DNA from: Reclinomonas americana ATCC 50394
Taxonomy: Eukaryota > Jakobida > Jakobea > Jakobida
Assembly: GCA_048213135.1 (NCBI GenBank)
Contig: PS015014.1
Span: forward strand, 122,973 to 186,972
Reading direction: 5' to 3'
DNA: 64,000 nucleotides
Below are positions 54,244 through 64,000 of this stretch, piece after piece; the stretch's first letter is position 1, and each line of letters starts with the position of its first letter. The translations under genes and the position numbers were made by a program. A model generated the notes under the pieces. The model was given only the letters and a program-made list of their open reading frames with translations, was not told the origin of the DNA and did no database searches.

Positions 54244-57200
54244 GTGCGTGAGGGAGATGAGAAGAGTCGATCGAGAAAGTTTGCTGACCGCCTCTCGTTT
54301 CTATGTTTTTCTCGTTGTTCGCAGCCCCGGTGGTTCGCCTTGTGACACCCAGCGCCTCCGGCAGTGTCACCAAGCTGTTCCCGGCTTCTGTGTTGTGGAC
54401 GTGTTCGGCGACTCCGGGCATGACTTTTGACGTCACTGCTGTATCCCGCGATCAGCCATCTGAGACGTATGAGATTGCCAGTTGCGCCCGTCGTGCCTAT
54501 GCCTTGGTGTAGCCGCTGTGGCTCAGCACGAACTGACCATGGTGCCTTTATTTATCCCTGCTACGCAGAATCGGCCGCTGCTGTGTGTGACGATGCTGTG
54601 ATGAATTCGGTCAGCTGGACGCCGCCCGCGGCGACTCGTGTTGGTGGCGGTGGATACAAGTTCACGATCAAGAGCACCACTGCAACTCAAGTGTCGGCTG
54701 TCATTGAGCCAGTGTTGCTCTCTGGTGCGTGTGCTGCTTGTCACCACGCAAAGACGTGTGATGTGCTTTGCCGGTTACTCATGTGTGTGTTCTGTTGCTG
54801 TATGCTCTCTATAGAACCAAGCATCTCGGTGCTGAGCCCATCGGTCGACGGCACCACAGTCTCCACAAACTCCACCGGCCTCCCGATTTCGTTCTCCTGC
54901 AACATCCCGACCCTGTCGCAGGCCGTGGTGCTCATCGCCTCGTCCAACTACACGATAAGCAGCACCACCGGTGCATTGGAGCCGCTGAGCTCGTCGTTGG
55001 ACGACCACGACGGTGAAGCTGGCATTGGTGAATCGCTACGTCTGCGGTGGGCATCAACAGCGCTGGAGCAGCGCATGGCGCGTGCGAGCGTGCCCACCGA
55101 GCAGTACACTATCACGGCCTCGTGCAGTCAGGCCAGCAACACATTCATCTGGAACCCGCGAAACTGGACAGCGACGACCTCTGTGCGCGCGTTTGTTTTC
55201 CTCGCCCTCAACCCGCTGGTCAACCAGACGGTGTATGGACAATCGGGTGTCATTCGACTGGTATCGCCGACAATCACACCCACAGACACCACGGTTGTGG
55301 TGGCGACCTGCGGGTCGTGGATTTCGTGCAACTGGTGGATCATCGTGGTCGTGGTGGTCGTGGCTGTGGTCATCACTGTGCTTGTCATTGTTTGGATCCT
55401 GCTGGCTCGTGCCCGTCGCCGAAAGCGCGACGCAGCTCGTGTGCATCCGTTCGATATCGCCGGTCGCGACCGGTCGAGTGCATCCTCGTCGGCCACATCG
55501 TCTCGTCCTGGAAGCGCTTCTTCTGCGTCGGATCGTTCCAGTTCGTCGGCATCGTCGCGTGCCGCACCACGAGGTGGTGCCAATCGCGCGCCGTCCGAGT
55601 CGCCGACACCAACAGTCACCGAGGACTATGGCGAATCGACATGGGACGAGGTTTGTTTCTTGTTTCTCTTGGTGTTGATGTTTTTCTCTCCTCGGGCTAC
55701 TCGTTGCTGATTGCATCATGTCGATCAACAACAGTCGGTCCATCCGTCTACGCGAACCGACAATCGTGGACGCGCTCCGCTTCCGCCTCCGCCGCGTCGC
55801 TCGTTTGTGCGCCGCGCTGTGGACGACCAGCTGGGTTTCAACCCAGGTATGCATGTCCCACTCGCAATACGCAACAACGCTTACTCCTGCGCGCTAACGA
55901 TTTGTTGCGTGTGCAGTTATTGTGCCGCACAGCGTATCCAATGAGTCGCCGCTGTTGCCGCCACCGCTGCCGCCGCCACCGACCATGCCAGCAATCCCGA
56001 CAATCTTCACTACCGGCTTGCAGTCGACCGACGCACGTGCTCCACTGCCGAGCTCCGTTCCGGAGCCCAGCTCTGGTGGTCGGCGCGGATCGCGCATGTC
56101 GGGCGACGATGACCTCGCACGGTGAGTACGAAAGCGATGATGTCGGAAACGCGTGCAGTCGTCAGGGGTCACTGACGTTGATCTCGTTGATGTTGCAGTC
56201 CGACCGCAGACGCCGTACTGGACACGCCAGCGATGGCAGCACTGAAGCGACAAATGCGCATGGGTATGTGTTTGTAGATCAATGCACGTGTGTTTGTTTG
56301 TTCATTCTCTTTTTCTTTCGTGCAGCGCGTGGTGAAGCTCCTCCGCTGCCGCCGCTCCCAGTCCCTGGAGGTGCTGGTAGTGGCGATGTGGGTGCGACGA
56401 CGGCGGCGGCAAGTGACAATGCGTCCGGCGGCGCAGCTCCTGCTGTGCCTCAGCCACCACCGCCACGAGTGCAGTCGACGGCTGCGGCAAACGCCTCTGG
56501 CGCCACGCCAGTGACTCGCATGTCACGGCCGACGTCAGCAGTGTCTCTCGACGAAGTGGCATCGACCGGTAGCGGCGAGGCCAAGAGCGCAGCAGCTCCA
56601 CCTCCGCCTGCTCGACAAAAGCCTGCTGAGAGTGCGCCCCGTGCCGTGCGACGCGGGCCTGCACCACCTGTACCCCCACTCACGATTCCGTCACCTGTCC
56701 CGACTCCGTCGGTGGTATCGCCAGCTGAGGTCGCGGCAATGGTGGGCGGCGATGAGTCGTCGGCAGGTCGATACATGACTCGCTCGCCATCTGTAATGTC
56801 GTCGTTTGGTGGTGCGCGGCAGCAGTCGCGACCGGCATCGCCGCGTGGTGGCGACGTGTCGCCTCGTCGAGATGGTGACTCTGATACGTCGCCCTCACGA
56901 CTGCGTGCACCTCTGGCATCCGGAAAGCGTGGTGAAGCCACGCTCTCGATGCGCGCCCCGACACCGATGAATGCCGCGTCTCGCTCACCGCGCAACCGAT
57001 CGCCGCGAGAGCAAGAAATTGCTGCGCGCTTGTCGGTGCCGTTGCCTCCGTCGGGTGCACGCCAGCGTGCATCGCCTCCGCAGTCACCGACGACCGCGGA
57101 AGCCACTGCGGCCAAGGCAGAGTCTGCCGCCGCCGCCATGCAACAATCGCCTGCAGCTCCACCGCCCTCGGTGCTGTCGCCGTTGAGCACGTCGGCGCCG

Positions 57201-57245
57201 CCACCGTTGGTGACTGTGTCGTCGTCGCCGGAACCGAGACAGTGA
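46341..57245 (+). CDS. Giant single-pass surface protein with about 20 exon-encoded two-cysteine repeats and a long proline/serine-rich tail
   Basis: Repeats of 95-115 residues follow one another, each one exon with phase 1-1 boundaries: they start at an [AG]S-V-S-S-F-S-P-type motif and end LLV with a split glycine codon. A typical unit has V.ITG.AL...SVR.VRFEP..CT, an AGTV segment, and VGGSGLP.G.YSVCVDF.AN. Two cysteines per unit (after FEP and in YSVCVDF) probably pair. The pattern resembles IPT/TIG or other Ig-like beta sandwiches, but I cannot assign a family. From 53503 on come longer juxtamembrane exons, N-glycosylation sites, one helix WWIIVVVVVVAVVITVLVIV and RARRRKRD. The tail of about 550 residues is rich in P, S and R (PLPPPPRRSF, SPLLPPPLPPPP, SRSPRNRSPRE) and ends at TGA 57243-57245. 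The protein is likely a receptor or adhesin. Confidence 0.85.
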
Positions 57246-57441
57246 TTTGGTTTCAAAAACATTGTACGTCTTTTTTACCGATTATGTATGCGTAATGTGC
57301 AGCATCGAGATACATGCACACAAAGGCGATAGAGATTATGTAGGGACAGAGCTATAGAAGGGGAGAAGGAGGAGGAGGGGCTATAGAGGAGAATCAACTC
57401 GTAGAGACATTGCAGACGAGTTGTGCGAAGAATTGTGCCTC

Positions 57442-57670
57442 TCACAGACCAGCGTCGCCACTCGCACCACGACCACCGTCATTGATTGCGATAGCTACCG
57501 GCGGTGCTGGCACGTTGGTGGCAGTCGCTGCCCTCCTGGGCATTTTCCGAAACATATCGTCGAGATTGAGTTGCACCTGGCTCGGTCGCTTCCGAACCAA
57601 CATCGATGGCCGCCGTCGAGTTGCCTGCGCCTCTGGAGACACGGGGATCGAGGGCGACACGGCTGCTGCT

Positions 57671-57702
<32 letters not shown>

Positions 57703-59354
57703 ACTGCAACAGCCGACAGCAGTGGACGCGGTCGACACCACACCCTCGCACATGTCGTGATGACTGCCGTGCTGACACGTGGAGGCTGAGCTGCTCTCGT
57801 CCATGTCTGCGTCAGCACTGGTGGGACTCATCAGAGAGCCAATCGGCATTGCCGAACTGTCATTGGCGATTGCCGGGGAGTACACCACATTCTCGCGGTG
57901 CGCAGACCAGGAAACCGGAGAGCCAGCAGTGCTGACAGAGAGCGGTGCAAAGCCAGCACCAGTCGTTGCACTCGCACAAAAGGTTGATGATGATGACGAC
58001 GACGACGACGACGATGGTGAAGGCAGAGGCGGCGGCAGTGACGACGACGATGCCGTCATCCGTGGCATGAACGCGGGCGGCGCAAACTGTGGCAGCGATT
58101 GCCGCGACGATGGTGACGATGACGGTGGTGGTGGCGGTGGTGGCGGTGGTGGTGGTGGAGGAGGAGGTGGTGGAGGAGGAGGAGGAGGAGAAGCACCAGC
58201 GGGCGCATGCGCTGTCGCTGCGTGGTGCGGCAAGCGACTGGCCGAGCTTGACGACCGTGCCGAGCGCAAAGGTGGCGCCTGCAGGACGAGCGCAGGTGGT
58301 ACTGGAGAGACAACGCGCGACTGTGGACTAACAAGTTCGGCACTGGAGCGAGCCATGCGAGCCACATGTTCGCGAAGGACAGTGACAACCGCGCTCTGCA
58401 TTTTGCTGACGGCGTAGTCGAGCGGTGTTCCGCCCTCCAGACAGCGAGCGTAGACATTAGCACCGCGTTGCAAGAGTGCTTGGACGCACTGACATAGGAT
58501 AAGAGGTGGTGAGCAAATGCACAGCNNNNNNNNNNNNNNNNNNNNAGCATCACAAGCAGAGTGAGTCGCCCAGGCCGACACATGGGCATGAAAACATGCA
58601 CAGACACACACACACCGTTCACAGGCCATGTGCAGTGCCGTCACGCCGTCCACACTTGTTCGCGTATCCAACAGCGCATGGTTCTCAATCAGTATGCTCA
58701 AGCATTCGCTCCTGCACGCGAGAGTGAGAGACCGGTTGAGAACAAAACGCAGCGAGAGAGAGAGAGAGCCAGTCGTCCGGAAAATGAGCTGGGCCATGCC
58801 ACATGCAAAAGTACAAGACGCTCAACGGCGAAGAGTGACAGAGAGGCACACAACGAGAGTGCGCGAGAGGGAGAGGGAGGGAGGGAGAAAGACGAAGCGT
58901 GAGACAGTGTGATCTCCCGAGCTGCGACATGTGTCCGACGTAGAGTGACACGCGACAAAAAATGGTGTATGTTCCTCGACGATAAGCTCCGATGCGTGCG
59001 ACAGTGAAAGAGAATCCACACACAACAGCAGTGAAGAGGCGTGGTGAGAGGCGTGGAGGTAGAGTGAGACAGAGAGAGCGCGTGAAATGCCAATTTCTCA
59101 ATCATCATCGCGTGTTGAGAATCGACTCTCTCTTGCGCACTCACACACACGCACCTTCCGTGACACGCCGCAAAGTGCAGTGGTGTTTCGCCGTTCTCGT
59201 TGGCGACATTGAGCAGCGAGCGCAGACGATCGCGTGGTGTGTGTTGCACGATCTCACGCAGCACATCGGGGTGATTGGCATACACCGCCGAGTGAACCAC
59301 CGTGAACGCTTGCACTTGCAACGAGTGGTGTGCGTCGCGTAGCCGCTGCCCCAT
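57442..59354 (-). CDS. Ankyrin-repeat protein with poly-proline, poly-serine and poly-alanine runs
   Basis: Ankyrin units: AFTVVHSAVYANHPDVLREI, SLLNVANENGETPLHFAACH, SILIENHALLDTRTSVDGVT, ALHMACE and, after an intron with a 20-N gap (58526-58545), ALLQRGANVYARCLEGGTPL, DYAVSKMQSAVVTVL. The remainder is low complexity: poly-proline of about 20, poly-serine, then MPIGSLMSPTSADADMDESS, poly-alanine of about 14, VRKRPSQVQLNLDDMFRKMP and a TGA at 57442-57444. The start given is the ATG at 59354 (MGQRLRDAHHSLQVQAF). An upstream exon at 59363-59617 (SLSEQPRHTTRTKRPSQIKN) is possible but unproven. A scaffold role is only a guess. Confidence 0.65.
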
Positions 59355-60892
59355 GGATGCTCTCACACACAGCAAAGAAGAGAGGGCAGAGAGAAGAAGA
59401 AGGAGAGAGAGAGAGGCGCGTGCCGACTCCACCCCACAAACAACCACACGGGAAAAAGAGAAAAATCGCGCGCGATCAGCTCTCTCTGTTTGCAGGTCAG
59501 ATTTTTGATTTGCGACGGACGTTTTGTCCGGGTTGTGTGGCGCGGTTGTTCCGAGAGGCTTGGTGACAAAAAACTTGAGGTCTCGTCCTCCTCCTCGTCT
59601 GGTGCCTCCACCTGCAACCCGCACTCTGCATATTATGCGAAGCAGGTTGAAATACAAATTTATCGCAGCGCGTGCGTCTGAATTCGAACAAACGCGCACG
59701 CGCGGACGCGCACGGCTGCATTCGCCACTACGCCGGGTGCATCTGCCTGGTGCATACCACCACCACCTGGAAGAGCTGCAGGTGGGAGGGGAGCATCCTG
59801 GCAGAAGAAAATGTCGTTCGGTAAAACTGGATGTTCGGAGTGTGTCTTGAGCTATGAACGTCGGACCCAACAATTGCACGTCTCGAGAAGCTGCGGATAG
59901 ATAGATGGTGTGAAACGCCACGAGAGTAGAGTGTAGCGCACGTTCTTCTCGATGTGGGGTGGGCGGGGTGCCGGAATGAATCATGCTGCCGAGCAGGGGA
60001 GAACCGCGCCGCGGCTTTCGAAGCGGTTGCAGCAACTTCGCGCCTTGACGCCCCGGAAGAAAGTCGCCCACTGATGAATTCGAAGGGGGGAGCAACACAA
60101 CCGATCAGAGGCGCAAGTGGCCAGGTTCCAGCGGGAGCACGTACACAGCTGAAGCGCTGGTGGTGTGCGCACGTGCGATCCCGATTTTTTCGATATCACG
60201 ATCGCGTCTCGAACTCACCCGACGGTAGATCGGCGAGTGCACACTTGTCGTACAAGGCTGGGGTCCGTACGTGTCACTCGTCAGGACCGCGTGCAACGGG
60301 AACTACCGGTACCGGCGATCGCTGCGGAATGAATACAGATCAACGATCTCTGTGCATGCACGAGCATGATCTATCTCCGTTCGCGCTCTACACCGCACAT
60401 GCAAACCCTCTCCTCACACCCACTCACATGGATACAACCTCCGCCAGCGAAGCCCCAAAATCCATTCATCGACTGATGCACGAGCACAATCACCGAGCAT
60501 CCCATCAATGCTGTGGCGCGTTGTAACCTCGGTGTTCCGCAACACCGCGCCGTGCGTTCCACCCCTCGCTGTGGCGGAACTCTCCTTCGTTGAACTCACA
60601 CTCGTCTCCTCACACAGTTCGGCGCCGGTGTCGCCCTCCACTGGCGTGATCATGCAGGTGACGTACAGATGAGGAAAAAGGTTACCCTCGCTCCTCTCTC
60701 TTTCTCCCTCTCTCTCTCCCGTTTCGCATCTGCCTCGCCGTACTGGCTTGCTCCATAGTGTGTGTGAGTGTGTGTGTGTGTGTGGGCATGTCGTTCATGA
60801 GCGAGGCCACCGTCACCAGTGTGCCTGTCTTTTCCTGCCCTCCCCTGTCCGTGTCAGGCACATGCATTCTTACCATCAGTCACCCCGCAGCT
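59355..60892. other. Longest stretch without a supported gene
   Basis: About 1.5 kb between the divergently placed ankyrin and E2 genes. The reading frames here are arginine/threonine-rich or repeat-like and have no splice-joined homology that I can see. It likely contains both promoters and possibly 5' exons: an upstream exon of the ankyrin gene near 59617 and the presequence exon of E2 between 60660 and 60880. There are (GT)n and (CT)n runs near 60700-60785. No RNA gene is visible by eye. Confidence 0.5.
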
Positions 60893-62996
60893 GATGCGCC
60901 CCGCTGGTGCTGTGCGCTACTTTGCCGCTGCTCCGAATGTCATTGAGATCCGCATGCCGGGTGTGTGTGTGACGCGCACTGCTCCTTCCTCCCTCCTGTG
61001 CGTCACTCTGACTCACTCCTTGCGCAGCGCTCTCGCCCACAATGTCACAGGGCAACATTGTGTCGTGGAAGAAGAAAGTCGGCGGTGCGCAGCGTGTGCT
61101 TGCGTTTTCGCGCAGTGTCTGTTGTTGACTGTCTTTGGTGTGCAGATGAGATCAAGCAGGGTGAGATCATTGCCGAGATTGAGGTTTGTTTCTTGTTCTC
61201 TTCGTGCTGGCCGCTGTTTGCGAATACCTAAACGATTGCGTGCAGACGGACAAGGCCACGCTGGACTACGAGTCGCCAGAGGATGGGTTTATGGCGCAGC
61301 ATGTCAAGCCTGCTGGCACACAAGAAGTCCCCGTTGGCGATGTTTTGTCATTCTCTTCGTCATTCCACCGCCACTCGTTCGTCTCTTGCTCACTGGTGAC
61401 CGACCGCCGCAGCTCATTGCGTTGATGGTGGAGAATGCTGCTGATGTGGCTACGGTGGAGAAGGGTGGTGCAGCGAAGCCTGCCGCCGCTGCCGCTGCCG
61501 CTCCGGCTGCTCCGGCTGCTGCTGCTGCTGCCCCGGCTGCTGCTGCTGCTCCGGCTGCCGCCGCCGCTGCTGCTTCTGCGTCTGGTTTGACGCATATCTT
61601 CTTCGCTTAATGTACAGCAGGCTGCGGAAGCACTGACACCTCTCGATTGGCAGCAGGTGGTCGCGTGGCGGCGACTCCCTTGGCCAAGAAGCTGGCCGCC
61701 GACTCGGGCATCAGCATCTCGTCGGTGCCTGGAACCGGTCCGTCTGGTCGTGTGGTTGCTGCGGACGTGAGAGAGTTCAAGCGTTGCGTACTTTATTCTC
61801 GTGTGTCTTTGCGCTGCGAGTCTCGAGTATTAGTTGACCGACACGTGCGCGTGCGTGTAGCCTCTGCTGCTCCTGCCGCCGCCGCTGCCGCTGCCGCCCC
61901 TGCTCCTGCTGCTCCGGCTCCTCCGTGCGTCGCCTGCTCTTTTCTTCAGCCCACTCCCCCTCTCATTCTCTTACATGGCAACTGACGAGCAGGGCCGCCG
62001 CCGCCGCTGCCGCTGCCGCTGCTGCGGGTTACACCGACTTGCCTCTGACCAACATGCGCAAGGTGATTGCCGACCGCCTGGTCCAGTCCAAGCAACAGAT
62101 TCCGCACTACTACTTGACCGTGAGCTGCAACGTCGACTCTCTGTTGAAGTTTCGTCAATCGCTTCCCGTCTCTCGCACAATGTGACTCTCTGACGAACAG
62201 TTTTTCTCATCATGCTCAGGCTGCGCGCGGAGCTGAACGCTGCCGGTGGTGAGGACTACAAGTTGTCGGTCAACGACTTTATTGTGAAGGCTGCTGCCTT
62301 GGCGTGCCGCAAGGTGCCGGCAGTGAATTCATCGTGGCTCGGCAACGCCATTCGTCAGTACGACTACGTGGACGTGAGCGTTGCTGTCAGCACACCCAGT
62401 GGACTGATTACGCCCATTCTGAAGGACGCCGACCGCAAGGTAGTTCTTCTCCCGCTGCTTCTCGTCGTCTCCGTTCTAGTATCCCACTCGGCAACTGTAG
62501 GGCCTGGCCACCTTGTCGAACGAGATGAAGGTGCTGGCAGAAAAGGCGCGCAACAACAAGCTGACACCACCAGAGTTCCAGGTCTGTTGAATATTTTGCA
62601 TTGTGCATTATGCCTGTGTCGTCTCATCGTCTATGCCTTTATGCAGGGTGGCACATTCACGATCAGCAACCTCGGCATGTTTGGCATCAAGCAGTTCACC
62701 GCCGTGATCAATCCGCCGCAGTCGTGCATTCTGGCGGTTGGTGGAAGCGAGAAGACAGTGGTGGTGAACCCGAAGGCCAAGTTGCGTGACACACAGAATG
62801 CCGTGTCGGGTGAGTGTTGAATCCCTGGCGGCTCATCGCCCGTGGCCACAGGGATGGTGAGAGCCCCTACACGACGGCGACGTTGATGAACGTGACGCTC
62901 TCTTGCGATCACCGTGTTGTGGATGGTGCTGTCGGCGCACAGTGGCTGCAGCACTTCAAGTCCTACGTGGAGGATCCACTCAAGATGCTCTTGTAG
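60893..62996 (+). CDS. Dihydrolipoamide acetyltransferase (PDH E2), mitochondrial
   Basis: E2 transfers acetyl groups from the lipoyl arm to CoA in the mitochondrial pyruvate dehydrogenase complex. The visible start [20 protein letters not shown] carries the end of the presequence; a further 5' exon may exist. The lipoyl domain follows: [49 protein letters not shown], with DKA holding the lipoylated lysine. Alanine/proline linkers are split by introns. The E3-binding domain is [35 protein letters not shown]. The catalytic domain starts [32 protein letters not shown], continues [28 protein letters not shown], and ends [38 protein letters not shown] with the DHRVVDG active site; TAG is 62994-62996. 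The order and residues are those of animal and protist E2. Confidence 0.93.
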
Positions 62997-63108
62997 GCGC
63001 CTGGTGCCCACCGCTGCATATATGCTGTGGTTTCTGTTGACCGATTGGGTGGACCGAGAATACAGCGGCAAAGTGTTGAATTTACATCAGCGCATCGACG
63101 CGCTCTAC

Positions 63109-64000
63109 TTAGGAACTGCCACTTCTTACGGCGGCAAGGCTCATTGCCACCGCCTGTTGCTCCAACTCGCTCTCCGAGTGCACCAACACATCGTCTTCTG
63201 CGTCCACTTGTCCGTCGCCGGTCACGCCTGTCACAATCAAACGGTTAAGCAGATGCACACGCGACACACACCGCGCAAATGCTGACTGGGCTGGTACCTT
63301 GCGCTTCCTCCTGCTCGTTGCGCATGTACACCAAGAACGAGGCCGCTGGTCGGTTGCGTCCAGTTGACTCCTGTCGCATGAACCGCTCGGTGGCCTGCAT
63401 GCAAACGTGAGGAACGAGGGGGTTGCTGACTGCATTCTCCATTGCACTCAACTCGCTGGCCATCTGCGCCATCCAGAGTGATCCATGTGTTGTCGCGTGT
63501 GTCGAGCGCAAACGTACACTGGCCGACCACCAAGCGCAACGAGTACTCGTCGCCGAGGATGGTCGAAAAGACACTGTCCAACTGTGCCATGAGCTCCGCC
63601 TTTTCCGCGTCGCACTCTGCACACGCGTACAAGTGAGAACAACGCCACTCTCTGCTTGAGGCAACCAACCGCAGGCCACCACGCAACCTGTAATTCGCTG
63701 CCGCACGGTCTCGAGTTCGCAGTCCACCAGCTGGGCAGTCACTTGCAGGTCAGCGTTGCGTCGGAAGCCGCCACTTCTGCAGTACTCCTTCACTCCCTCC
63801 AAGAAGACTTGACGCTGGAACAACCGACTGGAAGCGGGAAGGCCACTATGCAAAGTCTGCAGAGAGCAGCGTGAGCGACACGCTGATGAAACACGACAGT
63901 CGTTTCCTTTCAAACCTTGCACGCCCGCGGCAAGCGCAGTAGTCGCTCCTTGCGATCCTCGCACGCTTGTATCCTACTGTAGATGGAGACAGCCTCCAGG
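63109..64000 (-). CDS. Unrecognised protein, 3' part (gene continues past the window)
   Basis: The last bases of the window read LEAVSIYSRIQACEDRKERL, LRLPRACK, then after an intron QVFLEGVKEYCRSGGFRRNA, DLQVTAQLVDCELETVRQRI, ECDAEKAELMAQLDSVFSTI, LGDEYSLRLVVGQCTFALDT, RDNTWITLDGA, MASELSAMENAVSNPLVPHV, CMQATERFMRQES and AASFLVYMRNEQEEAQ. A 70-base intron with a CTTAACC branch-like site leads to a last exon GVTGDGQVDAEDDVLVHSES ending AVRSGSS at TAA 63109-63111. The protein looks helical and globular; I do not recognise it. It is convergent with the E2 gene, 112 bases apart. Confidence 0.6.

Noticed and set aside
59954-60526. Plus-strand open frame of 190 codons between the ankyrin and E2 genes
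   Set aside because: Composition is random-like, no splice-joined domain and no homology that I can see; treated as non-coding.
63250-63300. A 16-base intron after NEEQEEAQ in the last gene
   Set aside because: Too short to splice; a 70-base intron ending at TGTGACAG gives an equally good frame and has a branch-like CTTAACC.

Overview
This is a gene-dense stretch of a eukaryotic nuclear genome, split into contigs by runs of N. Nearly every gene is cut by several short GT-AG introns, mostly about 40-120 bases. Coding GC is moderately high, and neighbouring stop and start codons are often only 20-100 bases apart. TAA, TAG and TGA all act as stops, so the code is standard. The gene set (mitochondrial PDH E2, DPM3, exosome RRP46, ribosomal eS1, WBP2, LicD, and candidates for AP-5 sigma, Nup43 and LRRC9) points to a free-living, probably flagellated, mitochondrion-bearing protist. 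I cannot name the lineage. All functional calls come from reading motifs and splice-joined frames by eye; no searches were run.

Region 1 (1-10.5 kb) is almost all minus strand. It holds DPM3, a very long WD40 protein whose reading frame runs into a complete protein kinase domain, exosome RRP46, an EF-hand protein, and a tandem duplication of a two-gene unit (a membrane protein plus a mitochondrial-looking protein). One member of the second unit has decayed. Region 2 (10.8-13.8 kb) is ribosomal protein eS1, whose two halves lie on opposite strands because a small contig between two N gaps is almost certainly placed backwards.

Region 3 (13.9-26.2 kb) holds a multipass membrane protein with a long microsatellite intron, a possible BUD22-like protein, WBP2, a LicD/fukutin-like transferase followed by a 99-base tandem repeat, a Nup43-like WD protein and one or two unrecognised genes broken by gaps. 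Region 4 (26.2-38.7 kb) holds AP-5 sigma-like, a RhoGAP protein lacking the arginine finger, a PARP-family protein, a myristoylated-type EF-hand protein, a RING-H2 protein, a single-pass membrane protein and a repeat-bearing unknown whose 3' end overlaps its neighbour.

Region 5 (38.9-46.1 kb) carries two tandem IFI44-like GTPases with MG starts, proline-rich linkers and related upstream sequence, then an LRRC9-like leucine-rich-repeat protein. Region 6 (46.3-57.2 kb) is the most striking object: a giant single-pass surface protein of about 20 two-cysteine beta-type repeats. Nearly every repeat is one phase 1-1 exon, and the last seven alternate between two subtypes. It ends in a transmembrane helix and a long proline/serine-rich cytoplasmic tail. 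Region 7 (57.4-64 kb) holds an ankyrin protein, PDH E2 and the 3' part of an unknown gene.

The genes are mostly unrelated housekeeping and signalling genes, as expected in a compact eukaryotic genome, and there are no operons. The only clear local families are the duplicated pair near 9-10 kb, the two GTPases, and the internal repeats of the giant gene.
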